From Halichoerus grypus (taxonomy: Eukaryota > Chordata > Mammalia > Carnivora > Phocidae), in the NCBI RefSeq assembly GCF_964656455.1, contig NC_135715.1, positions 166,562,437 through 166,626,436 on the forward strand: 64,000 bases of DNA. Direction: 5' to 3'. This document shows, piece after piece, positions 41,601-53,600 of this stretch. A program made the translations under genes and the position numbers. Position 1 is the first letter of the stretch; the number at the start of each line of letters is the position of its first letter. The notes beneath the pieces were generated by a model. That model was not told the origin of the DNA and searched no databases. It saw only the letters and a program-made list of their open reading frames with translations.

Positions 41601-44600
41601 TGAAAAAATATGTAAGAGAATACCACAAAAGAACTAAATAAGAGTATTTCCATACAAATATAAGGAGATAGTCTATTTAGGAGGAATTATACACAGTATG
41701 ACTTTAAAGATACGATTAGAGAAGGTCTATAAAGTGCAAACTTTAAAAGCTTTTAACACATTTCATGTTTTGTAGATGAATTCTTGTATTAAAAATCCCA
41801 AAATTCTTCTGTTGAAGTGTTCCATTGAGTATCTCTACAGAGAAGAAACTAAATTTACTTGCATTGATCCTATTGTGCTTCAGGTAAGGACTTCTTACTG
41901 AAACAATGATCTGGAGGGATCTTTCTGTACTATGGTGCTTGCAAACTCAGAGAGATTGCAGGTTTGGTTCCAGACCACTGCAATAAAGCCAGTATTGCCA
42001 TAAAGCATGTCAAATGACTTGTTTGGTCTCCCGGTGCATATAAAAGCTATGTTTACACTGTACTGTAGGCTAATAAGTATGCAAATAGCATTATATCTAA
42101 AATAAATATATACCTTAATTTAGAAACACTTTATTGCTAAAAAGTGCTAGCCATCATCTAAGCTTTCAGGGGGTTGTTCATAATCACTGATTACAGATTA
42201 CCCTAACAAATATAATAATAATGGAAAAGTGTAAAAAACCGTGAGAATTACCAAAATGTGACACAGATACGAAGTGAGCAAATGCCGTTGGAAAAATGGT
42301 GCCAGTAGACCTGTTTGACATAGTGTCTCCACAAACCTTCAATTTGCAAGAGATGCAGTATCTGCAGAGCACAGTAGAGCAAAGCACGATAAACAAAGTT
42401 TGCCTGGAATCAGAAGGAGGAGGAAAAGCAAAGGGCAAGGAGATAAGGAGCCTTTGGCTTCAGAGTCTTCACAAAGCTGGCACTGCTCTGCTCTGTGCTC
42501 ATGGCCTACTCCCCGATCTTCTTTCCTTGCTGGCCCTGGCCCAGACCTCCTTTGGAACAGGTGCTTCATGTACAATCATGGCAGTTGATTATAGTTGGGA
42601 CTGAGAGGAAGTGTATTTGCCATTCCTGTGCCAAAGCCCAGAAATTTAAAAAAATCAACTTCTTCTAGGTATACTTTTGAAGCTGCACAAATAATATCAT
42701 TTAAAATGCTGTTAAATTACCATGTAGTAAGTAGAGTAGGAAATTAACACATTTCAAGGGAAAAAAAATCCGTTTTGTTAATAATGGGAGATTTTGAAAA
42801 TGTCCAATTTCTGTCAGTAAAGCAGAGGAAGGTAGAGATATACTCCATCATGGCAGGTTCATTCAGAAATAGGCTCATCCATCTCGTGGCACTCACCATA
42901 AATACAGACTTGCTCAGAACACACTTTGGGCGTATGGACCAGAAGTGACAGACGTGCTCGTATATTCAGGTGTCTCCTGTGTGGAGCCCAGGAATTTTAT
43001 AAAACAGTGATTTGTATTGTGTTAGTTCTGGTTGTTACTTAACAATACTCATTTGCTTTGAAAATAAACCTTCATCAAGCAATTAAGTGTTAAGTTTTAG
43101 ATCTTTAACTCTAGCTGTTCTGGGTAGAATATGATCTGCTGGGAGATTGAAATGAGGAAGAAGGTGAAATAGCATCTTTAGAGAGTTATTAACTCAGATA
43201 CCCAAAGAAGAGCTACTCTGGTTAATTTCAGAACGCAATGGGGGAATCTATAATTAAAAAATTAGAAATTGCTTTCATTGGGGAGTTATGAGGTTAGATT
43301 TTTTTTATTCTTTTTTTTTTTTTTTAACCTCTGAGAGCTAATTGGATTCTTGGCTTTCATAGTAGAAGTTATTAAGAACTGAAAATCCTTCAAATTAAGA
43401 TTAGTGAGTCAGAAAATAGAGTTTCCCCAAAACTCTTTTTAGCATAACCAACAGTTCAGAATTATGAATAATACTCTTGGTTGTGTTTGAAGTACCTTGC
43501 TTATGGACTTATTTGTGGATGAAAAGAATTTAGGCTTAGATTTATATTAATATTCAAACTGTCCTGATATTTTAATATCTCTAGATCTTGAATTGTACCA
43601 GGTATAATAGTTTTGATGTTTTTTTCCTCAGGAAAGGGAATTCTTGAAGAATTATGTTCAGCGAATAGTTGACGTTCGACCCACATTGGTTCTAGTTGAA
43701 AAAACAGTATCTCGGATTGCCCAAGACATGTTACTAGAACATGGCATTACTTTGGTCATTAATGTAAAATCAGTGAGTGTTCTTATTTTTCTATTTTTAT
43801 ATCATTTTTTAAAATCTCAGTTTTTAAATTTATATGTATGCATGATTGATATGCAGGGATCTTTGATTATCTATTTGCTGTTCCATATATTGAAAGTAGG
43901 ACAGTAGGCATGACAACCATTTCATTATTTAAGACTGGAGAACCTCAGGCTGGAAGAAAGTGTAATTAATTATATAGTGCTCATTATAGTTGTTTATAAG
44001 ACCAAAGGTGTAATAGACATTAGTTAATAAGTAGTCCTTGTTGAGCTTTCTTTTTGTTCAGGGAATTGTACAAGTAGAAAATGTTCTCTCTTGAAAAGTT
44101 ACCCTCTTATACCCAGAATAGTGGCCAGTTCTAGGAAATTTTCCCCCTACCCTCCCCCCCCCAGTATCCTGTGCCAATGCATGATGCTTAAATACCTTTT
44201 GATAATGTTATTAACATGAGTCTGGTTTGTTTTTGTGGGCATATATTGTAGTCTAATCTAGAATCAAAAAAATTGTTATATAATTAAAATTAAGGAAATT
44301 ATATAATTAAAATTAAGGAAATTGTGAGGTTTATTTCTAAATTTTTATTTTCCAGAAAAAATTTACTAAGAATTTTATTCTCCTCTTAATTTTGTAATGT
44401 AATGTTTTTCTGTGTTTTAGCAAGTTTTAGAACGCATCAGTCGGATGACCCAAGGTGATTTAGTAATGTCGATGGACCAGCTGCTTACAAAACCCCACCT
44501 GGGCACCTGTCACAAATTTTATATGCAGATGTTTCAGTTACCTAGTGGTGAGTGATCTTTAACATAGATTCACCTGGGATTGAGGACAAGAGGAAATGAG

Positions 44601-47600
44601 TAAACTCATTAGTACTACAATGTTTACTTTGTCCTACTAATATTTAATATCTGTTAATAATATCTGGTTATAATACTAGTATCTGTGAGCAGTGGTTAGA
44701 TGAGGATTGGCAACTGTGGTCTTAACGGTTTTTCTCCTGTAGAGGTTAAGATAATGAATTAATTCTGTTTGGTCTTACGGATTGCCACCTAAGTCTTCTT
44801 AAACTTTCTTTATGTTTATTTGTAGAGCAAACCAAAACATTGATGTTTTTTGAAGGCTGTCCACAGCACCTGGGTTGCACAATCAAGCTTAGAGGAGGCT
44901 CTGATTATGAGCTGGCTCGAGTTAAGGAAATCCTAATCTTTATGATCTGTGTAGCTTATCATTCTCAACTAGAAATCTCCTTCCTCATGGATGAATTTGC
45001 TATGCCTCCTACGTTAACCCAGAATCCTTCCTTCCATTCTCTGATTGAGGGACGGGAGGATGAAGGGACTGCCCAGGAGCCATTCGGCGGAAGTCCCCTC
45101 CCCCGGGAGCCTGACTTCCCTCCAGAGCTTCTGCCCTCCGATGATGGCAGTTTGCTAGAATCAAGGATTGTGTTTGAGAAGGGTGACCAGGAAAATAAAA
45201 GCGCTACACAGGATGTTGCCTCTTTGAAGCATCAAGAGTATGCCACAACAGCTTGCGCGGCAGCTATCCCCTGTGCTCTCTTTCCATCGGTCCCAGAGTC
45301 GTTGTTGCCGCTCCATGTGGACGACCCACAGGATGCCGTGGGCATTGAGCAGCCAGAGCCCTTGCAGCACGCGGATGAGCTTCAGGATCCCAAAAGCCAG
45401 ATGAGAGCCTTTAGAGACCCTTTACAAGACGACACTGGATTGTATGTTACTGAGGAGGTTACCTCTTCAGAAGATAAACGAAAGACCTATTCTTTGGCCT
45501 TTAAACAGGAATTGAAAGACGTGATCCTCTGTATCTCCCCAGTAATCACATTCCGGGAGCCCTTCCTTCTGACTGAAAAGGGGATGAGATGCTCTACCCG
45601 AGATTATTTCGCAGAGCAGGTTTATTGGTCTCCTCTCCTCAATAAAGAGTTCAAAGAAATGGAGAGCAGACGGAAGAAGCAGCTGCTTAGGGATCTCTCC
45701 GGCCTTCAGGGCATGAATGGAAGCATTCAGGCCAAGTCTATTCAAGTCTTGCCCTCGCACGAGCTAGTGAGCACTAGAATTGCTGAGCATCTTGGGGATA
45801 GCCAGAGCTTGGGTAGAATGCTGGCTGATTATCGGGCCAGAGGAGGAAGAATTCAGCAGAAAAATGCAGACCCGTTTGCTTATTCAAAGGAAGCAACTGG
45901 TATGGCAGGCGGCAGATCAGGAAGCAAAATTGAGGGTGACGAAGAGAAAGGGTTGATTCCGAATGACACGCTGTGGTCAACAAAGGTGAGGCCGCTTTGG
46001 GTACACGTTTAGAACGTGTTGAAAAACTGTGCTGTGCATGTTTAAAAAAAAAAAAACCACACAACTATGACAGATTGCAGATTTAGTAAATATTTCTTCC
46101 TATACCCTTTTTTTTCTTTTTTTGCCTTGAGTCTGTTGGCTTATGTATTGCTTTAAGTATGAAGTAGGAGTATCAAGTAATGAAACTGGGCTTTGAACTT
46201 TTCACGCTGAGCTGACAGTCAAGTATAGGAAGAGCTTTGCGGTAGGGGGAAGGGTGGAGCTAAGTAAAGTTGTGGCAGGCTGACTTGGGTGTGGTGTGAT
46301 GCGTCCTTGGTCCTTTGTGAGAGGGAGCGAGAGGGAAGGTTCCTGGAGAAAATGGATGTGTTTTTAGAAAATGTCAGACGTATTTATTTAGCATAAAACA
46401 CTTCATGTTACTTAACGGTGATCATGCCCTTACTCTTTTTAAGCAGAAATTGAGGGGAAATTAAGGAAGATTTGCTCATGGACACATTAGTAATAGTGTT
46501 AGTAATAAAACTAATGAAAAAATCCATCTAAATGAGGATATGAAATTGTTTAATAGAACAAATAAAAAGTTGCCTAATATCACCGGGAGGTGGGGAAGTG
46601 CTAAATAATAGCTACTTATTGGTGTGACACTCTTTTCTGTGTGGTACACTAGTGTTTGTGAGATTGGCAAAAAAGGAAAGTGATAGGAGCCATGGTTAAT
46701 GTGGTGTGGAAAAATACCTATAATAAATATTACGTAGATTTGTGTTCATATACATTTATGCAAATTTATAGAAAGTGATAGGGAGATCCTAAAAGTTCCC
46801 ATGTACGTGTATATACCTATGGTCCAGGATTCCAATCTTTTATAACCTATTCTGCCGAAATAAGTAAGCATTTTATATAGGAATGCTTACATTTTGTAGG
46901 AATATATGCACAAGGATATTTGCTGAAGCCCTGTTTCTAGTTGTTTGCAGTAAAAAGGATGACTTGGATCTCATTGAATAATCCAGATAGAGCCCATGAT
47001 ATATTTTCAAGTGTTAAAAAGCAAGTAGTGTTGTGTGAGGCATCCTCTTATCTTTATAAAAATAAAATCACCTGTGTATTCTTATGTGGGTGTTTTTGTG
47101 TATAAATGCGTGTGAACTTGCAAAAAGAATGCATGGTTTTTAACCACAGGGTCAAAGTTCTCGCTCTGGGAGGTGGGATAGCATCAGAGGAGGAGAGGCT
47201 TTATGTATTTCTTGAACTTCTTCATGTACCTCTGTACTGTTTTTCAGGAGAGCAAATGTTGCCTTCGTAATGATCAAGAACAGGTATAAAGTACAAGTAA
47301 ATAAATACCTGAGACTTTAGATTTCTCAGATCGATGTTATATCCAGCCATCAGTTCAGACTGTTTCATATGGCTGTAGGTCATTAGCTATTTACCTCCAA
47401 AATAATTTAATGCGGTTTTATAAGTAAAGAGTATCTAGGAAGACAAGCTATGTAGACATCTGTTTGTATTTTTAAGTTAACGTAAACTTTTTGGATTGTT
47501 TTGTCTCAAAAATGAATGGCTCCTCTTCCTTATGTTAGTTTCTGGCAGTTTTCAGTCTTCTCTGGAACCCTTACGGTGATGATGCGAGGCCTCACAAATC

Positions 47601-50600
47601 AAGGGGGGTGTGCTGGCTATTGGAAGCACGCATTGGGGTTGGAGTGTGCTTCGGCTTCTGGGTGCTCATCCTCTCCTCCTCCTTTAGGTGGACTGTCTGA
47701 ACCCCGTGAACCACCAGAGACTGTGCGTGCTCTTCAGCAGCTCTTCGGCCCAGTCCAGCAACGCCCCCAGTGCCTGCGTCAGCCCTTGGTAGGATTCTTC
47801 CTCTTGCACTGCTGCACTGTGTTTAACAACAGAATCCCAGCAACTTAAAAAAAAAATGTAGCCATTAGGGTCTGTGTTTAGGTAAATGGCATGCTGCTGG
47901 TCTATATGAATTGATAGAACTTCTAAACTTGTGAACTAAATATGTAATTCGTATTTGTTTGTGGGTAAGAAGTAAATGATATGAAGGTAAGAGTAAGAGT
48001 GAAAAGGATGTGAGGGATGGAAGAGAAATTCGTACTTATAAAAGTGAGAAAGTTGATACATAAAAGCTGGTTTGTTTTTTTTTTGAAGATTTTTTATTTT
48101 TAAGTAATCTCAGCACCCAACATGGGGCTCGAACTTACAACCCCGGAGATCAGGAGTTGCATGCTCCACCGACTGAGCCAGCCAGGCGCCCCTGTAAAAG
48201 CTAGTTTTAAGCATTTGGATGATAATGTACAATTTAGGCAGGTTTTCCGTAAGGCATCATTTTCATAAAAGCAGTGAGTCTTTGGCCTTATTAACGGGTT
48301 TTATCCTGATACTTAATTCTAAGTAGAATGATAGAAAAACATTTTATAATGTTATAAATTATTTGTTTAGAATGATATAATAGTCACAAAAGACTGCTTA
48401 TTACATAGTTTATCTTTCGTTTTAAGAGTACTGTGTACTTTAATTTTAAAAGCTTGTTTTTGGAGCACTGTTTCCATAACAAAATGTGTTCTGTATTTTA
48501 ATTTTGGACTCCAGAAACACTTTATTTCTACCAGTGAGATCAGGGATCTTCTAGAGTCCATGTAGCTCTAGCAGACTGACTTGGGGCTGGGGAACCCATG
48601 GAAGTTTTCTGTGGGAGTTTATGGACTCCTTAGGTCAAGGCTTGAATAATTTAACAGTGCTATAGCCGAATTCTCTTATTTGTGGGCATTCATAAGTCAG
48701 GCATAACATCAGGAATTGGCTCTCCTGGAACGATATGAGCTGCTGTTCTCCATGCTCAGTAAAGGTGTGGACCCGAGAACAGGAGACAAGGGTTCTATTT
48801 TATGGTGATAGGACATAAAGGCTTTGTAAAGGAAACTTTTACCTCTTCCTAGCTCACATCCATTTTACTCATTTATTATTATTGTTTATGCATCCTGATG
48901 TAGTTTGATAAGATACTAATGGACTGGGAGTGGATAAGGAGCTATAGTGTGGCTAGTCCAAACCTGTTTTATCCGATGAGGTTAACTCTGTTCTATAAGA
49001 ACAACAGAATATTACATACTTTAGTACTACATTATAGGCATGTCTAGCAGGTAGTCAGTTTGTAGTCTCATGAAGTGTCTTGGCTGTGTGGTAATTCTTA
49101 TGACGTGTTCCTAAGAAATGTTGTCTTCTTTTAGGATTGTAACAATGGAATTTTATGGAAAGAATGATCTTACCTTAGGAATATTTTTAGAGAGATACTG
49201 TTTCAGGTAAGAACAAATTTTCTCCTTATGTCCCATGTATGCTTTTCTGATGCCCAGAATTTCAACCTAAAACATAAGCGTGAGTTGGAGTTATTATGTG
49301 GCCTTCTCTATAATACCACATGTCAGAGTATACCATACAAAGAAGTAATTGATTTCATATTCAACCCCGGGTTGTCTTATCTAGTTCATTCCTCAGATCT
49401 TTGAGTGTCTAAATGCGTTGGGATCCCTAAGACTTTTTTTTTAGGATGTCTGTCTTTAGTGATTGAAATGAGAGGCTGGAGAAGCATAGAGATCAGCTAG
49501 ACCTTGGTTTAAGTCTTAGTGCTATCACCTGCCATTTACATGACAAAGTGCAAGTAATTTTTACCAGCCCCTTATACAGGAGTAACAAGCTCCAGAAGTA
49601 TCATGGACTTCCATAGGTAAAATGAATTGATGTTTTCAAAATGCTAAGCAAATAGAAGGTGCTTAAGAAGTGGAAACTATCACTGAGCTGTAGCGGAAGA
49701 CAGGATGCTCAGCTATAGGCTCCAAGTAATGCGAGTGGTACCCAGCACCGATTGTCCACCGGTCGTCATTGCTCTAGAGAGGATACTGCACTTTCTGGAC
49801 AGTGGTTCTGATTAGCGAGTATTCATTCTACACTGTTTCCAGTTTTATGGTTAATGTGAGGACTTTCTTTTTGTCAAAGGCCTTCTTATCAGTGTCCTAG
49901 CATGTTCTGTGATACCCCCATGGTGCATCATATTCGGCGCTTTGTCCATGGCCAAGGCTGTGTGCAGATAATCCTGAAGGAGTTGGATTCTCCAGTGCCT
50001 GGATATCAACATACAATTCTTACCTATTCCTGGTGCAGAATCTGCAAACAGGTAAATGTGCCCTGTTACTATAATATTTCATACATCATTTATTTCTTTA
50101 TTTGTATAGTTCTTTTTGAAGGGGGTGGTCTATGTTATTTTGGATTTACTCATCATTGGGCTCTTATTTTACCTTCCAGGGCTGGGTATTGCATTTGGTG
50201 TTTGTTTCTTGAAGGTTCCATTTTAGAATTTATCAGTCATTAGGTAAAATATCGATACCTTGTTCAGTAAAATTACGGAGATTATATCTTGAAAATTATG
50301 TTTATTTATTCAGCAAACACTTATTTAGCACCATCTATATGCCAGGGACTGTGTGAGGGCCTGGGCATGGCTCCTGTCCTTTAGTGGGGGAGACAGACTT
50401 GTAGTGTAGCACAATAATGATAGTATGCTAGGATGTTTCTGTCTGTTTGAGCCTATATCAACATTCCTATCTTAAGAGATCCAGCTGAGACCATGTTTAA
50501 ATTGATCTCTTGAGAAAAAGACCTTGTGTTTTATTTCTCGTATGTGCTTTTCTTTTTGCACTCTGGAGAAAGTACTTGGTTGACAATATTATGCTTTTAA

Positions 50601-53600
50601 TATTTACTTCTTATCCAGATTGTTTGCAGTGAATATAGGCCAAGTTTAATAACTTCATATGCTTATTTTGGAGTGTGCTTTTGGAAGGCAAGTATGAGAA
50701 TGACAGATAAAATAATAGTGTGACCTATATCAGTGTCAGTGGTTGAGGAAGGCAAAATCAAAGTCTGTTCTGCAGTAGCAGAACATTACATTTCTTGTAA
50801 TTATCTGTCTTTTTATACTTGTTCTTATAGGCCTTTTGTTCCTTTTAGACAGCGGGTAATATTTTGTTATGGAATATGTGAACTTCTGTAGATTGAGCAG
50901 TGAATTAAATAAATAAATTAGATTTGTATATCTTACATGCCTTAGTGTATGTACTTTATTTTAAAACAAAAACTTTTGCCTTTGGAGTTATGTTAGAAAG
51001 GAAAAGGCAAACAGTTTTTGTTACACAAAAATGAAAGACTTCCTTGTGTCAAAAAAGTTATAACATGACCAAGTAGTAATATACTTAGTATTAAATTTCT
51101 ATAAGGCATGATAATAGAAAAAGGGCAAAAGGCATGACAAAAAGCAATTTAATAGAAATGACCAGTAGACATGTGCAAATAAATTTTGCTCAGTAGTCAG
51201 AGAAGTGTAAATAAAACCAGTGAAGTGCAGTTTTATTTTGTTTTGTTTTTAAGAAATTACATTTCAAAGATTTATAATTCCCAGATTGGTAAGAAGGTAG
51301 GGAAATTGGTATTCTCAGATATTGTTGGAGATTGTGTAAACCAGTACACCAGTTTTTTTGTTTTTTAGAGATTTTATTTATTTACTTGAGAGAGAGAATG
51401 CAAGCGGTGGGGTGGGGGGGTTGGGACAGAGGAAAAGGGAGAAGCACACTCCCTGCTGAGCAGGGAGCCTGACGTGGGGGGCTCGATCAGCTGAGCCTAA
51501 GGCAGACACTGCAGACACTGAACTGAGCCACCCAGGCACTTCCCAGTACCCCAGTTTTGGAAGACAATGTGGCAAAAAGTATCAAAGACTGCATAAATGT
51601 TCATGCCGTTTGGCCTACTAATTCCTACTTTCCTTAATTTATTCCAAGGAAATAATTATGGATATTTGTATATATGTGTGTGTGTGTGTGTGTGTATACA
51701 CAAGAAAGTTCATCAGAGTATCATCAGAATAGAGAATAAAGAAAAACTTGTCATATCTTAAATGCACATCAGTAGGAATTGGCTAGGGATGTCCATATAA
51801 TGGGATACTCTATGGCTATTAAAAATCAAGTTGTAGAAGAGTATTTTATGTGGGAAAATACTTATGATACATTGCTAAGTAAAAATAACACAAGACTATG
51901 AAACTAATTATAGGAAAGACTTTTTTTTTTATTGTTATGTTAATCCCCATACATTACATCATTAGTTTTAGATATAGTGTTCCATGATTCATTGTTTGTG
52001 CATAACACCCAGTGCTCCATGCAGAACGTGCCCTCCTCAATACCCCTCACCAGGCTAACCCATCCTCCCACCCCCCTCCCCTCTAGAACCCTCAGTTTGT
52101 TTTTCAGAGTCCATCGTCTCTCATGGTTCTTCTCCCCCTCTGATTTCCCCCCCTTCATTCTTCCCCTCCTGCTACATTCTTCTTCTTCTTTTTTTCTTTC
52201 TTAACATATATTGCATTATTTGTTTCAGAGGTACAGATCTGAGATTCAACAGTCTTGCACAATTCACAGCGCTTACCAGAACACATATCCTCCCCAGTGT
52301 CCATCACCCAGTCACCCCATCCCTCCCACCCCACCCCCCACTCCAGCAACCCTCAGTTTGTAGGAAAGACTTTTTATGTACAAATATGCTGGCTGGATAC
52401 CTTCTATGTGTTCATTTACATGTATATGTACATATATATGTATGTGTGTGTATATATATATATATATATATAAAAATATGCATACACATACATAGAAAGA
52501 AAGAAAATATACTAATATATACTGATAAAATGATACTGCTCCCCCAGCCATCCCTAACCCTATCCACTTTTAAACATTTCTTTCTTTTTCCACTTTTCTT
52601 CATTCAGAATATATTAGATTTGTACTAGAAAATAAATTATTTTTTAAAAAAGAGATTCTCAGTATGTGATTACATAACAAATGATTTATATGAATTTCAG
52701 GTAACACCAGTTGTTGCTCTTTCCAATGAGTCCTGGTCCATGTCATTTGCAAAGTACCTTGAACTTAGGTTTTATGGGCACCAGTACACTCGCAGAGCCA
52801 ATGCTGAGCCGTGTGGTCACTCCATCCACCATGATTATCACCAGTATTTCTCCTATAATCAGATGGTGGCATCTTTCAGGTAAGAAGTCAGAGTGATCTT
52901 ACACACAGTCACATACTCCCTGGAAGGCTTTGAGACATTTCTTCTGTAACTAGATGGAATTAATTTGTGGTGTGTTGTTCCCCATACCTACCATTGCAGA
53001 TGCAGAGGGTCATACTCTGTGCTAAGAGCTTTCAGTGTTGTCATTTTATTTAATCCTTAATTTAAGAAGTAGGTATTATTATTACCCTCACTTTTGAGCT
53101 TATAGGTCGCTGAGAGCTAGCAAGTGATAAAGTCGTGATATGAACTAGTAGATCTGCTGCTCCAGGTGTTAATCTTAACCACTGTTTTCTGCATGTAAGC
53201 ATTTATTAGAATTTTTGTTAAGACATTAACTAGCATAAGGTTAATTGGATATTCCAGGTAGAACTAAAATCACGAGTTCACAGAATGGGTACACTGTGGT
53301 ATTACATGATTTGAGAAAGCCTTCAGGCTCTGCCATCAAAATAGACCCAGAATCTGAGCACCTCTGACCGTCTCCGCCACTCCCGCTCTGGACTGAGCCT
53401 CTGTTGCCTTTCCCTAGAGGATTGCAGTGGCCTTAACCAGTCACCCTTGGGCTTGCCTCCTCAGTCTGATCTCAGCACGGCGGTCACACTGGTTCCATTA
53501 AACGAAAATCAGCTCAGGCCACGCCTCGGTTGCAGACTCTTCCATGGGTGTCTGTTTCCGTGAGCCGTTTATGGGCCTGTGAGCTCCTGCATGCTCTGGC

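Larger units (their letters stand above)
51130..52600 (+). mobile_element. Old L1M 3' region carrying two later insertions (intron 24)
   Basis: Sense L1 text before, between and after the inserts: aatgaccagtagacatgtgc, aattattccaaggaaataatt-type wording near 51640, aatgcacatcagtaggaatt, gggatactctatggctatta. A Can-SINE (51358-51542) and a younger L1 (51926-52360) sit inside it. Confidence 0.75.

Noticed and set aside
42296..42604. 102-codon frame near the Tigger1 end
   Set aside because: It begins inside transposon terminal sequence and continues into unrelated DNA; no transposase motif.
45161..46064. Antisense frames of 69-97 codons across exon 21
   Set aside because: Mirror frames of a long coding exon, without any recognisable domain.
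47516..47848. 110-codon frame overlapping exon 22
   Set aside because: It is in a different frame from PIKFYVE exon 22 and runs into intron on both sides; a shadow of the real exon.
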